DNA of 64,000 nucleotides from Croceibacterium aestuarii (GCF_030657335.1 NZ_CP131039.1:2868501-2932500); one strand, 5' to 3'. Shown: positions 9,809-20,161, numbered from the stretch's first letter. Translations and numbers: made by a program. Notes: generated by a model from the letters alone, not told the origin.

Positions 9809-10494
9809 GAGGCGAGTTCGAGCCGGCGGGCGAGGCGCATGATGCCGTCGTTGTCGTGGACGAAGCTACCGCGCGCCTTCTCGCGGGTTGCCTGGAGCGC
9901 GGCCAGCGCCACCAAGCGCGCATCGATTGCGCGGTATTGCCGCCGGGCACCGGTCAGGAACAGGTTGGTGACCGGACTGACGATGATGCCGAGCCGCTCG
10001 GCGAATCGCCGCTCTGCACTGCGCGGTCCGCGCAGCAAGCCGGGCCGGAGTATGTCGAGGCGATGGAACCCCAGCTTGCGCAGGCGCGCCTCGACCTCTC
10101 CCTTGACGCGAAGGTAGAGCGCCTTGCTGGCGGAGTTCGCTCCGACCGACGACACGAACACGAAATTGCGCACGCCCGCCGTCGCCGCGGCGCGGGCGAC
10201 GCGCAGCACGAGGTCTTCGTCGACCAGCCGGAACGCCGCCTCTTCTCGGCCTGCCTTGCGCCTGGTGGTGCCAAGCGCACAGATCGCCGCGTCGGCACCG
10301 ATGAGCGCGATCGCCTCCTCCCAGCGCTGCGGCTGCGCCACCATCATTTCCATTCGCGCGCCCTGCGGCATCGCCGCTTCGCGCCGGGTCAGCGCCACCA
10401 ACCGCAGGTCGCTGCGTCCGACTGCCGCCTCCATCACCCGGTTGCCGACCAGACCGGTCGCCCCGACGAGCAGGATGCGCGGGATGTCAGACAT
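9805..10494 (-). CDS. NAD(P)H-binding Rossmann-fold protein (atypical SDR, HTATIP2/YbjT-like)
   Basis: Counting from ATG 10494 gives 229 residues, starting MSDIPRILLVGATGLVGNRV with the dinucleotide motif GATGLVG. VFVSSVGANSASKALYLRVK holds the Ser and Tyr/Lys-like positions of atypical short-chain dehydrogenases. Relatives act as NAD(P)H sensors or electron-transfer chaperones; the substrate is unknown. The start overlaps the dgt stop by eight bases and the stop overlaps the next start by four. The open frame reaches 10548, but the Rossmann strand fixes the start. Confidence 0.85.
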   Translation of the reverse strand: MSDIPRILLVGATGLVGNRVMEAAVGRSDLRLVALTRREAAMPQGARMEMMVAQPQRWEEAIALIGADAAICALGTTRRKAGREEAAFRLVDEDLVLRVARAAATAGVRNFVFVSSVGANSASKALYLRVKGEVEARLRKLGFHRLDILRPGLLRGPRSAERRFAERLGIIVSPVTNLFLTGARRQYRAIDARLVALAALQATREKARGSFVHDNDGIMRLARRLELAS

Positions 10495-11647
10495 TCGACA
10501 GCCCCTGCGGGGTCTGGCCGAAAACCTTGCGGTAGCTGTCCATGGCATAGCGGTCGGTCATTCCGGCGATGAAATCGGCGATGTGCCGCCCGCGCCCCGG
10601 CTCGCCGGCCGGCATGGTCATGCGCCAGCTGTCGGGCAGCAGCGCCTCGTCTTGGTGGTAGCCCGCAAAGAGCCGCGCGATCACGCCCCGCGCGCGCGAA
10701 GCCGTCTCGCGCTGCTGCGCATGGTGGTACAGGTTGTCGTACATGAAGCGCTTGAGCGCGCGCTCCTCGCCGGCCATTGCCACCGAAAAGGCTGCCAGCG
10801 CCTCGGGCGCCGCCCGCACCTCCTCGACCGAGCCCACGCCCTTGATTCGATCGCGGGTGGTTTCGATGACGTCGTTGACCATCAGGCCGATCTGCCCGCG
10901 CACGAGTTCGCGCAGCCGGGCGGAGGGACTGGCCCCGTGGAAGCGCGCCTCGATCCGCTTCCACTGGTCGCGCACGAAATCGAGTTCGAGCAGCTGGTCG
11001 AGATCGAGGAAGCCCGCGCGCAGCCCGTCGTCGATGTCGTGGTTGTCGTAGGCGATGTCGTCGGCAAGCCCCGCAACCTGCGCCTCGAGCGAGCCGTGCG
11101 TGGCGAGGTCGAGCGGATACGCAGCGTCCAGCTCCGCAAGCGCCCAGCCGGGCTTGGCGACCGGCCCATTGTGCTTGGCCAGCCCTTCGAGCATCTCCCA
11201 GCTCAGGTTGAGCCCCGCGTGGCTGCAATAGGGGCTGTCGAGCCGCATCACGGTGCGCAGGCAATGCTCGTTGTGATCGAATCCCCCGCGCGCTTCGAGC
11301 GCCGCCTCCAGCGCTTCTTCGCCGGCGTGGCCGAATGGCGGGTGGCCGATGTCGTGGGCCAGGCACAGCGCCTCGGTCAGATCCTCGTCGAGCCCCAGTT
11401 CACGGGCGATGACCCGGCCGATCTGCGCCACTTCGAGGCTGTGCGTCAGGCGCACGCGGTAATGGTCCCCGTCGGGAGCGATGAAGACCTGTGTCTTGCC
11501 CGCGAGGCGGCGGAACGCGATCGAGTGGAGGATCCTGTCGCGGTCGCGCTGGAACTCGCTGCGCGGTCCGCGGGTGCCGCCCCGGTCTTCGACGAATTCA
11601 CGCCCGCGCGATGCGGCGGGATCGCTGGCGTAGGGGGCGCGGTTCAT
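10487..11647 (-). CDS. dgt: dGTPase-like HD-domain triphosphohydrolase
   Basis: The 386-residue protein has the HD metal-site residues in order: RLTHSLEVAQIGR (His69), AHDIGHPPFGHAGE (His98-Asp99) and the later LADDIAYDNHDIDDG. The family hydrolyses dNTPs to the nucleoside and triphosphate and helps control nucleotide pools. The length fits the short alphaproteobacterial subfamily. It starts at ATG 11647 and leads a three-gene overlapping set that includes the Rossmann protein and the DUF938 methyltransferase. Confidence 0.93.
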   Translation of the reverse strand: MNRAPYASDPAASRGREFVEDRGGTRGPRSEFQRDRDRILHSIAFRRLAGKTQVFIAPDGDHYRVRLTHSLEVAQIGRVIARELGLDEDLTEALCLAHDIGHPPFGHAGEEALEAALEARGGFDHNEHCLRTVMRLDSPYCSHAGLNLSWEMLEGLAKHNGPVAKPGWALAELDAAYPLDLATHGSLEAQVAGLADDIAYDNHDIDDGLRAGFLDLDQLLELDFVRDQWKRIEARFHGASPSARLRELVRGQIGLMVNDVIETTRDRIKGVGSVEEVRAAPEALAAFSVAMAGEERALKRFMYDNLYHHAQQRETASRARGVIARLFAGYHQDEALLPDSWRMTMPAGEPGRGRHIADFIAGMTDRYAMDSYRKVFGQTPQGLSNV

Positions 11648-11728
11648 GGAGCCGCGGGTTAGGCGGCAGAGGCTTTCCTGACAACGGGAACGGGCCGGGA
11701 ACGTCGGCGGAATGCACCGGGGGGCAGT

Positions 11729-12424
11729 CTAGTCCTCGCCCAGAATCCACTCGGCCGCTCGCTGCGCGTGAATCCGCGTGCTGTCGTAAATCGGCAGAAC
11801 GTTCGCGTCGACGTCGACGACCCGGTCCAGTTCCGTCGAAGCGAGGACGATGGCCTTCGCCCCGTCCTGCTCCTTCTGCGTAATCATGGTCTTGAGAGTG
11901 CGCTCCGCATCGCGCGTCACCTTGCCGACCATCAGTTCCTCGTAGATGATCCGGTCGAGCGCCTCGGCATCGTCCATGTTTGGCGGCAACAGGTCGACTC
12001 CGTGTGCTACCAGGCGGCGCCGGAAAAAGCTTTCGGTCATGGCGTTGCGGGTGCCGAACAGCGCCGCCGTCTTCACCCCGTCGGCGGCCATCTTCACCCC
12101 CACCGCCTCCGCGATGTGGAAGATCGGGATATTCACCCCCTCGGCCACCTTGTCGTAAACCTTGTGCATGGTGTTGGCGGCGATCACCAAAGCGCCCGCG
12201 CCGGATCGCTCGAGATTGCGCCCGGCCTCGGTCAGGACCTCGGTGGCGCGGGTCCATTCCTCGGGTTCCTGCAGGCGGTAGACCTGCGAGAAATCGATGC
12301 TTTCGATGGCCAGCGGCGCACTGTGCCGGCGGTCGGTGCGGGCCTGCACCTGACGATTGATTTCCTCGTAGTAGCTGCGGGTCGAAACCCAGCTGATGCC
12401 GCCGATAATGCCAAGCTTGCGCAA
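11729..12424 (-). CDS. Aspartate/glutamate racemase-family protein lacking both catalytic cysteines
   Basis: The 231-residue protein follows the YgeA/RacX layout: LGIIGGISWVSTRSYYEEIN at the start, ANTMHKV near residue 83, TAALFGTRNAMTESFF in the middle and LASTELDRV near residue 196. Cofactor-free racemases of this family use two cysteines. Here the first position is Ala83 and the second, normally in GCTE, is Ser196. It is therefore unlikely to be an ordinary racemase, though the fold and carboxylate-binding residues are kept. Start is TTG after GAGGGA. The function is unknown. Confidence 0.82.
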   Translation of the reverse strand: MRKLGIIGGISWVSTRSYYEEINRQVQARTDRRHSAPLAIESIDFSQVYRLQEPEEWTRATEVLTEAGRNLERSGAGALVIAANTMHKVYDKVAEGVNIPIFHIAEAVGVKMAADGVKTAALFGTRNAMTESFFRRRLVAHGVDLLPPNMDDAEALDRIIYEELMVGKVTRDAERTLKTMITQKEQDGAKAIVLASTELDRVVDVDANVLPIYDSTRIHAQRAAEWILGED

Positions 12425-12512
12425 TACGATTTTCCCTCATGCGGCCGCGCGCGGCCGGCGATTTTTGTCAAACCCAAAACCGCGATTTGAGGCAATTGGT
12501 TCCGCGCGGGGC

Positions 12513-13990
<1,478 letters not shown>

Positions 13991-13991
<1 letters not shown>

Positions 13992-14296
13992 CACTCACCT
14001 CCCGCCTTGGGAGCGGGCCGCTCCTTCTTCTTGTACATTGCCAGCATCCGCGCGGTGACCGCGAAGCCGCCGAAGATGTTGACGCTCGCCAACGTGACCC
14101 CGAGCAGCCCGAGCCACTTGGCCGCAGGAGTACCCGCGGCAGCCGAAGCGATCAGCGCGCCGACGATGATCACCGAGGAAATCGCGTTGGTCACCGCCAT
14201 CAGCGGCGTGTGCAGAGCAGGCGTAACCGACCAGACGACGTAGTAGCCCACGAAACAGGCCATGACGAAAATCGACAGGATCGAAATGAAGTCCAT
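13991..14296 (-). CDS. pntAB: Transhydrogenase alpha subunit 2 (membrane part)
   Basis: The 101-residue protein is the small membrane subunit of three-gene transhydrogenases. It has about three to four helices, with GYYVVWSVTPALHTPLMAVTN and LGLLGVTLASVNIFGGFAVT typical of the proton-channel domain II. It ends in a Lys/Pro tail and is coupled to pntB by a TGATG junction. The upstream partner pntAA is not adjacent; two VOC genes separate them. Confidence 0.97.
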
Positions 14297-14324
14297 CGCT
14301 TGCTCTACTCCCCCTCGCGCCGCA

Positions 14325-14795
14325 TCAAAGCTTCTGCGCGATCTCGATCGCGTTGCCTTCCGGGTCCTGAAAATACATCACCTTGACCCCGAGCGGGGCG
14401 ACCTCGGTGACGTCCATTGCCGGGGTCAGCCCCTGCGCCACCAACGCCGCCTTGGTCGCCTGGATGTCGCTGGTCGACAGGGTGACCTGCGAGAATCCGC
14501 GCAACGCAGCGTGGGCCGGCGGCTTGCCCCGTCCGGAGGGCTTTGAATCGGCGATCTTGAGCAGCTCGATCCGCTCGTCTCCGCTGACCAACCAGCGCAC
14601 CGGAATGCCGGGGCCGAACTTCGTGTCGAGCTCCACCGCGAAGCCCAGCTTCCTGAAGAACGCGGTCTCGGCATCGAGGTCATCGACCGAGATTGCGACC
14701 ATCCAGTGGCCGAGTTCAGGCGCAGGCGGCGCATCCTGCGCAGCCACCGGAGAAGCCATGAGGAAACCCAACACTAAAGCCGACCACGATTTCAT
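14325..14795 (-). CDS. Exported VOC/glyoxalase-like protein inside the pnt operon
   Basis: The 156-residue protein opens with a Sec signal (MKSWSALVLGFLMASPVAAQ, cut before DAPP). A single VOC module follows, from WMVAISVDDLDAETAFFRKL to YFQDPEGNAIEIAQ. VOC proteins bind metals or small ligands and include glyoxalases and resistance proteins; none of these roles is proven here. The conserved end (APLGVKVMYFQDPEGN) is closely related to the neighbour at 14823, so the pair arose by duplication. It lies 28 nt before pntAB on the same strand. Confidence 0.8.
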   Translation of the reverse strand: MKSWSALVLGFLMASPVAAQDAPPAPELGHWMVAISVDDLDAETAFFRKLGFAVELDTKFGPGIPVRWLVSGDERIELLKIADSKPSGRGKPPAHAALRGFSQVTLSTSDIQATKAALVAQGLTPAMDVTEVAPLGVKVMYFQDPEGNAIEIAQKL

Positions 14796-14822
14796 CCGCC
14801 CATTCCTTCCCGTAACGCCTGT

Positions 14823-15377
14823 TTAGCCCTCTTCGCCTTCAGCGGGAGCGGATTCGGCTTGCTTCACCTCGACAAGCTCGATCGGATTGCCCTCCGGATC
14901 CATCACGAACATCACCTTGATGCCGAGAGGAGCGACGTCGGTGATATCGACGTCGGGCTTGACGCCCTTTTCGGCTAGCGCAGCCTTGGTCGCTTCCAGA
15001 TCGGCCACTTCCATCATCAGTTGACCCGGACCGCGCACGAGGAGATGCGCCGGTGGGGCTTCACGCTTCGGCCCCGGCTGCGATCCCGCCATTTGGACCA
15101 GTTCGATGCCCTGCGTGCCGTTCCTGAGCCAGCGGAAGTGCATTTCCTCACCCAGGGGCACGTCCTTCACGACCTCGAAGTTTAGAACGTCGGTAAAGAA
15201 GGTGGTCTCCGCCTCGATGTCCGCGACCGAAAGCGCCGACATGAAGTGCTTGATGTCGAGCGGTCCTGCAGCGGCCTGCTCGGCCGGCGCGTCAGCGGCA
15301 CCATCGGATTCCCCGCTGCATGCGCCAAGGGCAAGAACCACCGGCACTGCGACCGAGAGTGCGGCAAACCTGTGCAT
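14823..15377 (-). CDS. VOC-domain lipoprotein inside the pnt operon
   Basis: Starting from ATG 15377, which follows GAGG at a six-base spacing, gives 184 residues. The signal MHRFAALSVAVPVV is followed by the lipobox LALGAC. A VOC module runs from FMSALSVADIEAETTFF to FVMDPEGNPIELVEV and a Glu-rich tail closes the protein. A GTG at 15398 is also open but poorly placed. It is a paralogue of the next gene and is anchored to a membrane by lipid. It lies 17 nt after pntAA and 27 nt before its paralogue, so it is probably transcribed with the transhydrogenase. Confidence 0.8.
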   Translation of the reverse strand: MHRFAALSVAVPVVLALGACSGESDGAADAPAEQAAAGPLDIKHFMSALSVADIEAETTFFTDVLNFEVVKDVPLGEEMHFRWLRNGTQGIELVQMAGSQPGPKREAPPAHLLVRGPGQLMMEVADLEATKAALAEKGVKPDVDITDVAPLGIKVMFVMDPEGNPIELVEVKQAESAPAEGEEG

Positions 15378-15394
15378 TCCCAACCTCAAATTCC

Positions 15395-16516
15395 TCACCC
15401 CTTAAGTCTGTCATTCACGATTTCGCCGCCCTGCGTCAGCCGCACGGCGTTGCCGATTTCCTCGTCGAGCACCGGCTTGCCGGCGTCCTTGTCCCAGAAA
15501 GCGGAAAGGAAGTTGTAGAGGTTGCGGCTGAACAGCGCGCTGGCGTCGGCTGGCAAGTGGTTGGCCGGGTTCGAGTAACCGAGAATCTTCACCCCGTGTT
15601 TCTCGACGACCTGGTCGGGTACGGAACCTTCGACGTTGCCGCCCTGCGCCACCGCAAGGTCGAAGATCACGCTGCCGGGCCGCATCGTCGCGATCTGCGC
15701 TTCGCTGATCAGCCGAGGTGCGGCGCGACCGGGGATCAGCGCGGTGGTGATGACGATGTCCTGCTTGGCGATGTGGCTGGAGACCAGCTCGGCCTGGGCC
15801 TTCTGGTATTCCTCGCTCATCTCCGTGGCATAGCCTCCGCTGCCCTCGCCTTCGATGCCCTCGACGCTCTCGACGAAGATCGGCTTGGCCCCGAGCGACT
15901 TGATCTGCTCCTTCGTCGCCGAGCGCACGTCGGTCGCCGAGACCTGCGCGCCGAGCCGCTTGGCCGTGGCGATCGCCTGCAGCCCGGCGACCCCGACGCC
16001 CATGACGAAGACCTTGGCGGCCGAAATCGTGCCCGCGGCAGTCATCATCATCGGGAACGCGCGGCCGTATTCGTTCGCCGCGGCGAGCACTGCCTTGTAG
16101 CCGGCGAGGTTCGACTGGCTCGAGAGCACGTCCATCGATTGGGCGCGGGTGATGCGCGGCATGAACTCCATTGCCAGCGCCTCGAGTCCGGCGGCGGCGT
16201 AAGCCTCGACCAGCTCGCGGTCCCCGAACGGATCGAAGGTAGCGGCCACCCACGCTCCCTTGGCGGCACCGGCGAGATCGGCAGGGTCGGGCGCACGCAC
16301 TGCGAGGATGATGTCGGCGCCGCGCAGCACATCGGCAGCGCTGCCGACTTCGGCGCCCGCCTCTTGGTAGGCCGCGTCGGAGACGCCGGCGCCTGCACCG
16401 GCGCCGGCCTCGACCGCCACCTGCGCGCCGAGCGCGGTGAACTTCTTGACCGTCTCCGGCGTGGCGGCGACGCGCTGTTCGCCCGCGGCCCTTTCCCTGA
16501 GAACCGCGATCCGCAT
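15395..16516 (-). CDS. pntAA: Transhydrogenase alpha subunit 1 (NAD(H)-binding)
   Basis: The 373-residue soluble subunit has the alanine dehydrogenase-like fold of domain I: RIAVLRERAAGEQRVAATPE at the start, the Rossmann motif FVMGVGVAGLQAIATAKRLG, and AQGGNVEGS near the end. It binds NAD(H) and passes hydride to PntB. ATG 16516 follows GGGGAGGGG, so it is preferred over the upstream start of the open frame. The operon runs aa3-oxidase small subunit, pntAA, VOC, VOC, pntAB, pntB. Confidence 0.97.
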   Translation of the reverse strand: MRIAVLRERAAGEQRVAATPETVKKFTALGAQVAVEAGAGAGAGVSDAAYQEAGAEVGSAADVLRGADIILAVRAPDPADLAGAAKGAWVAATFDPFGDRELVEAYAAAGLEALAMEFMPRITRAQSMDVLSSQSNLAGYKAVLAAANEYGRAFPMMMTAAGTISAAKVFVMGVGVAGLQAIATAKRLGAQVSATDVRSATKEQIKSLGAKPIFVESVEGIEGEGSGGYATEMSEEYQKAQAELVSSHIAKQDIVITTALIPGRAAPRLISEAQIATMRPGSVIFDLAVAQGGNVEGSVPDQVVEKHGVKILGYSNPANHLPADASALFSRNLYNFLSAFWDKDAGKPVLDEEIGNAVRLTQGGEIVNDRLKG

Positions 16517-16540
16517 CTGCCCCTCCCCCTCAGGCAATGG

Positions 16541-16663
16541 TCAGGAGATCAGGAAGATGACGATGAGCGCGATGATCGCGATGGTCGGGACGGACCACTT
16601 GAGAAGGCCGACGAAGCTCCCGTACGTTCCCTGGTGCGCCTTCATGTCGTTTGCCGAAGCCAT
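16541..16663 (-). CDS. aa3-type cytochrome c oxidase subunit IV family small protein
   Basis: This 40-residue protein has an amphipathic N terminus (MASANDMKAHQGTYGSFVGL) and a single helix WSVPTIAIIALIVIFLIS, the pattern of the bacterial aa3 oxidase subunit IV family. In the best-known cases it is a one-helix subunit at the edge of the oxidase. Here it heads the transhydrogenase operon, 24 nt before pntAA, as is common in alphaproteobacteria. AGGA lies eight bases before the ATG. Confidence 0.88.
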   Translation of the reverse strand: MASANDMKAHQGTYGSFVGLLKWSVPTIAIIALIVIFLIS

Positions 16664-16836
16664 TTGTTGCATCCTGACAGTTGTACTCTTGCCCCTGCTC
16701 TAGAGGGCCGTCCGAGCGTTCTCAAGCCCTCGCGGTGGGTTCGGCCGTACGCCCGCTGGGTGCTTAATCGGCTCTTTACCCCTCTTGACTAGGGTTCCCG
16801 GACCGATCCGGATTTCAAAGGCAGACAGGGGAGCGC

Positions 16837-18255
16837 ATGGCCGAGCAGGAAGACCGCCTGTTGATGTTGATCGACGACGAGCCGGCGCAGAGTCGGTTGA
16901 TCACCGCGCTTACCGCGCGGGAGGGCTGGCGCACGCTCGTCGTGAAAGATGCCGAAACCGCCATCGCCACGCTCGGCACGCGCCAAGGCATGCAGCTGTC
17001 GGCCATCATCCTCGACCAGTGGGTGCCCGGCGACGACGCCTGCCAGCTCATCGCCGAGCTCAAGGACCGCCGCCCCGCGCTGCCGATTCTCATGCTGACC
17101 ACCAGCGCCAGCCCGCTGCTCGCCGTCGAGGCGATGCGTGCCGGGGCTACCGACTACCTCGTCAAGCCGGTGGCGCCCGATCGGCTGATGCAGGCGCTGC
17201 GCAACGCGACGACCCGCGAGACCCCGCGGGACGAACTCACCCCGCTGACCGAAAAGATGTCGAGCGCGCTCGATTTCGATTCGATGATCGGCACGGCCCC
17301 CCCGTTCCGCGACGCGCTGGCCAAGGCGGCCAAGGCGGCGCGCGGGCACGGGCCGATGCTGATCGAAGGCGAAAGCGGCACCGGCAAGGAAATGCTGGTT
17401 CGCGCGATGGTTGCGGCCAGTCCCCGTGCCAAGGCGCCGTTCCGGATCGTCAACGTGCGCAGCGTGCCGGCCAATTCGATCGAGTCGGTGCTCTTCGGAC
17501 ACGAGAAGGATTCGTTTCCCGGCGCATTCGACCGCCAGGTCGGACTGCTGCAGAACCTCGACGGCGGGACCGTGGTGTTCGACGAAGTCGACCGCCTCTC
17601 GCCCGAGCTGCAGGGGCGCCTCGGCGAGGCGCTGGCCAAGCGCAGCATCCGCCCGATCGGGGCCAAGCATTCGTTCAAGGTCGATCTCAGGGTCATCGCC
17701 ACCAGCAATCTGCCGCTGACCGACCTCGTCGCCACCGGCAACTTCAACGCCGAACTGCTCGAAGCGCTTGCCGGGACCCGCGTGATCCTGCCGCCGCTGC
17801 GCGAGCGGACCAGCGACATTCCCGCGCTGACTCGCCACTTCCTCGCCCGAATCGGCGAACAGCCGGGCCTGCGCGAGCTCGGCATCACCGAGCCGGCGCT
17901 CAAGCTGCTCGGCGCATTCGACTGGCCCGGCAACGTCCGCCAGCTTCAGGCGGTGCTGTTCCGCGCCGCGGTATTCTGCGACGGCGCGGCGCTGACCGCC
18001 GGCGATTTCCCGCAGCTTTCGCAGCTTCTCGGCGAGTTCGAGGATCTCCCCTTCCAGGGGACCGAAGGCGCCGGCGTCCAGCTCTACACCGCCGACGGCA
18101 ACTTGCGCCCGCTCGAGGAGATCGAGGCGGACGTCATCCGCCTGGCGATCGGCCACTATCGCGGCCGCATGACCGAGGTCGCGCGGCGGCTCGGGATCGG
18201 TCGATCGACGCTCTACCGCAAGCTGGGCGACCTGGGCATCGAGAACGCGGCCTGA
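16837..18255 (+). CDS. NtrC-like response regulator with degenerate GAFTGA loop
   Basis: The 472-residue protein has three parts. The receiver domain (residues 8-125) has phosphoacceptor Asp60 and the LVKP lysine. The AAA+ domain has Walker A GESGTGKE at 178-185 and Walker B VVFDEVDRL. A Fis-type helix-turn-helix ends the protein (GRMTEVARRLGIGRSTLYRKL). In true sigma-54 activators, GAFTGA in loop 1 touches sigma-54; here residues 225-230 read DSFPGA. It probably regulates without sigma-54, as R. capsulatus NtrC and TyrR do. No kinase gene is adjacent. Confidence 0.9.
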   Translation: MAEQEDRLLMLIDDEPAQSRLITALTAREGWRTLVVKDAETAIATLGTRQGMQLSAIILDQWVPGDDACQLIAELKDRRPALPILMLTTSASPLLAVEAMRAGATDYLVKPVAPDRLMQALRNATTRETPRDELTPLTEKMSSALDFDSMIGTAPPFRDALAKAAKAARGHGPMLIEGESGTGKEMLVRAMVAASPRAKAPFRIVNVRSVPANSIESVLFGHEKDSFPGAFDRQVGLLQNLDGGTVVFDEVDRLSPELQGRLGEALAKRSIRPIGAKHSFKVDLRVIATSNLPLTDLVATGNFNAELLEALAGTRVILPPLRERTSDIPALTRHFLARIGEQPGLRELGITEPALKLLGAFDWPGNVRQLQAVLFRAAVFCDGAALTAGDFPQLSQLLGEFEDLPFQGTEGAGVQLYTADGNLRPLEEIEADVIRLAIGHYRGRMTEVARRLGIGRSTLYRKLGDLGIENAA

Positions 18256-18285
18256 TGTCCCGCGCGGCCTGAGGCCTGCCGCGGC

Positions 18286-18310
18286 GGAACACGCGCCCGG
18301 CACTTCCGTT
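18286..18310 (+). promoter_or_regulatory. EcfG-type (general stress) promoter for hemerythrin
   Basis: GGAAC (18286-18290), 16 bases, then CGTT (18307-18310) exactly match the alphaproteobacterial general stress motif. The start of transcription would lie near 18317, about 33 bases before the ATG at 18350. Confidence 0.75.
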
Positions 18311-18349
18311 GACTGAGCAAACGCGAACGACAACGGAGACCTACGCCCC

Positions 18350-18862
18350 ATGGACATCGTCGACTGCATTCTCGCCGACCACTATCGCCAGCGCATGATG
18401 TTCGCGGCGCTCGACGAAGCGCGCGGCGACAGCGAATCGGCGGGGAAGATCTTCGACCGCCTGCGCAATTTCCTCGAGGCCCATGCCGAGGCGGAGGAGC
18501 TCTATTTCTATCCCCGTCTGCTCCAGTGCGGCGAAGGCGCGCTCGATTCCGACAGCGCCGAGGAGACCACCGACGATGCCATCGACGATCACAACAAGAT
18601 CGCCGAGGCGGCGGAGGAGGCGGCCGGGCACGAGGTCGGCTCGGAGCCGTGGTGGGAATGCGTCGATCAGGCCAATTACAAGAATTCGAAGCACATGAGC
18701 GAGGAAGAGCGGCAGGGCCTCACCGATTTCCGCCGCCGCGTGCCGCTCGAGGAACGGGTCGCGCTCGGCATCAAGTACCTCGCCTTCGAGGCGGAGCACA
18801 CGCGCTACCAGCGCGAGGAGAAGGACCCCGACGCCTATATCCGCGAGAACGAGGACGCCTGA
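18350..18862 (+). CDS. Hemerythrin HHE-domain protein
   Basis: The 170-residue helical protein begins with MDIVDCILADHYRQRMMF and has HHE-type iron ligands in ADHYRQ, LEAHAEAEELYFYP and DDHNKIAE, followed by a late EAEHTRYQ. Such proteins hold a di-iron site and act in oxygen, peroxide or nitric oxide sensing and defence; the ligand here is not known. A perfect general stress promoter lies upstream, which fits oxidative stress defence. It converges on folP with one base between the stops. Confidence 0.88.
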   Translation: MDIVDCILADHYRQRMMFAALDEARGDSESAGKIFDRLRNFLEAHAEAEELYFYPRLLQCGEGALDSDSAEETTDDAIDDHNKIAEAAEEAAGHEVGSEPWWECVDQANYKNSKHMSEEERQGLTDFRRRVPLEERVALGIKYLAFEAEHTRYQREEKDPDAYIRENEDA

Positions 18863-18863
18863 G

Positions 18864-19988
18864 CTAGTCCGGCAAGCCGCCGAAATCGGTCAGCGCGGCG
18901 TCGCGCAGCCCGCGCCAGACGTTGCGCGCCTGCACCGTCTCGAACACGTCGTGAACCCGCAGCAGCTGGAACCCGGCGTCCATCCCGGCAACCGCCAGCG
19001 CTAGGCTGCCGCCGAGGCGCCTGTGCGCCGGGGCCTCGTTGCTCAGCGCGCCGATGGTCCGCTTGCGGCTCGCCCCGAGCAGCAGCGGCTGGCCGAGCGC
19101 GTGGAACAGCGGCAGCGCCCCGATCAGCGCGAGGTTGTCGGCGACCGACTTGCCGAAGCCGATGCCCGGATCGAGAATGATCTTCTCCCGCTCGACACCG
19201 CCCGCAACCGCGCGGTCGCGCGCCGCGGCGAGCCAGTCGAACACCTCGAACACCACGTTGGCGTAGCCGCCGTCGTTGTGCAGGTCCCCCGCGGCCTCGC
19301 TGCTCGGCCCGGGAGCGTGCATCAGGATCACCGGCTTGCCCGAGCCCGCGGCGAATTCGAGACTGCGCGGATCGTGGCGCAACGCCGAAACGTCGTTGAG
19401 GATTTGCGCCCCCGCCGCCAGCGCCGCTTCCATGACCGCCGGACGGCGGGTGTCGATGCTGACCGCTGCGCCCATCGCCGCGGCATGCTCGACTGCAGGA
19501 ACGACGCGCTTGAGCTCGTCGCCTTCCCACACCGCTGCGGCGCCGGGCCGGGTGCTCTCGCCGCCGATATCGATGATCGCCGCGCCGGCTTCGTGCATGG
19601 CCGCGGCGTGTTCGTTCGCCGCTTCCTCGTCGTCGAGGAATTGCCCGCCGTCGGACATCGAATCCGGAGTGACGTTGAGCACCCCCATGACCTGCGGCTG
19701 GTCGAGCCGTACGGTTCGTTCCCCCAACGCCAGCGGGGGATGCACCATGCGCAAGTTCGACCACTGCCGCTCGCCTTCTTCTCCCAGCGCGTCGGGAAGG
19801 GCGGCGAGGACATCGTCGATGGTCGCCGCGGTGGCGATTTCCCGCCGCGTTACCACGCCCTCCTCGGTCACGATGACGGCGAATTCCCGGGCGTACACCA
19901 TCCCGCCGCCAAGCCGCACCGCATCGCCGTGGAACGCCTGTGGCGACGGCGCGAAGGTCAGCGGCTGGAGATAGAGGCGGTCAGTCAT
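18864..19988 (-). CDS. folP: Dihydropteroate synthase
   Basis: The 374-residue protein joins pABA to the pterin pyrophosphate in folate synthesis. MGVLNVTPDSMSDGG, IIDIGGESTRPGA, VSIDTRRP, ILNDVSA and DPGIGFGKS are the DHPS pyrophosphate- and pterin-binding loops, and GASRKRTIG is the conserved Ser-Arg-Lys motif. About 95 residues precede the TIM barrel; the family norm is around 280 residues. This N-terminal extension is of unknown use. Start ATG 19988. It is also the enzyme targeted by sulfonamides. Confidence 0.96.
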   Translation of the reverse strand: MTDRLYLQPLTFAPSPQAFHGDAVRLGGGMVYAREFAVIVTEEGVVTRREIATAATIDDVLAALPDALGEEGERQWSNLRMVHPPLALGERTVRLDQPQVMGVLNVTPDSMSDGGQFLDDEEAANEHAAAMHEAGAAIIDIGGESTRPGAAAVWEGDELKRVVPAVEHAAAMGAAVSIDTRRPAVMEAALAAGAQILNDVSALRHDPRSLEFAAGSGKPVILMHAPGPSSEAAGDLHNDGGYANVVFEVFDWLAAARDRAVAGGVEREKIILDPGIGFGKSVADNLALIGALPLFHALGQPLLLGASRKRTIGALSNEAPAHRRLGGSLALAVAGMDAGFQLLRVHDVFETVQARNVWRGLRDAALTDFGGLPD

Positions 19989-20161
19989 GCGATTCGGCCG
20001 CGAAGGTGACAGACATGGACCGGGTGTTACACGGTTCAGGACGCAAAAAACCCCGCCCCGGAACGCGCGTTAAAAGCCGATGCGAATGGAGAAGAATCGT
20101 ATCCATGCGCCGGGCGTAGCGACTGACGGCAAAGTAGGACAGCACCATCGTCGGGCGCCGC

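Noticed and set aside
12440-12455. 16-bp GC palindrome CGGCCGCGCGCGGCCG as a pntB terminator
   Set aside because: On the pntB strand no T tract follows it and it lies about 60 bases beyond the stop. In GC-rich DNA such palindromes occur by chance.
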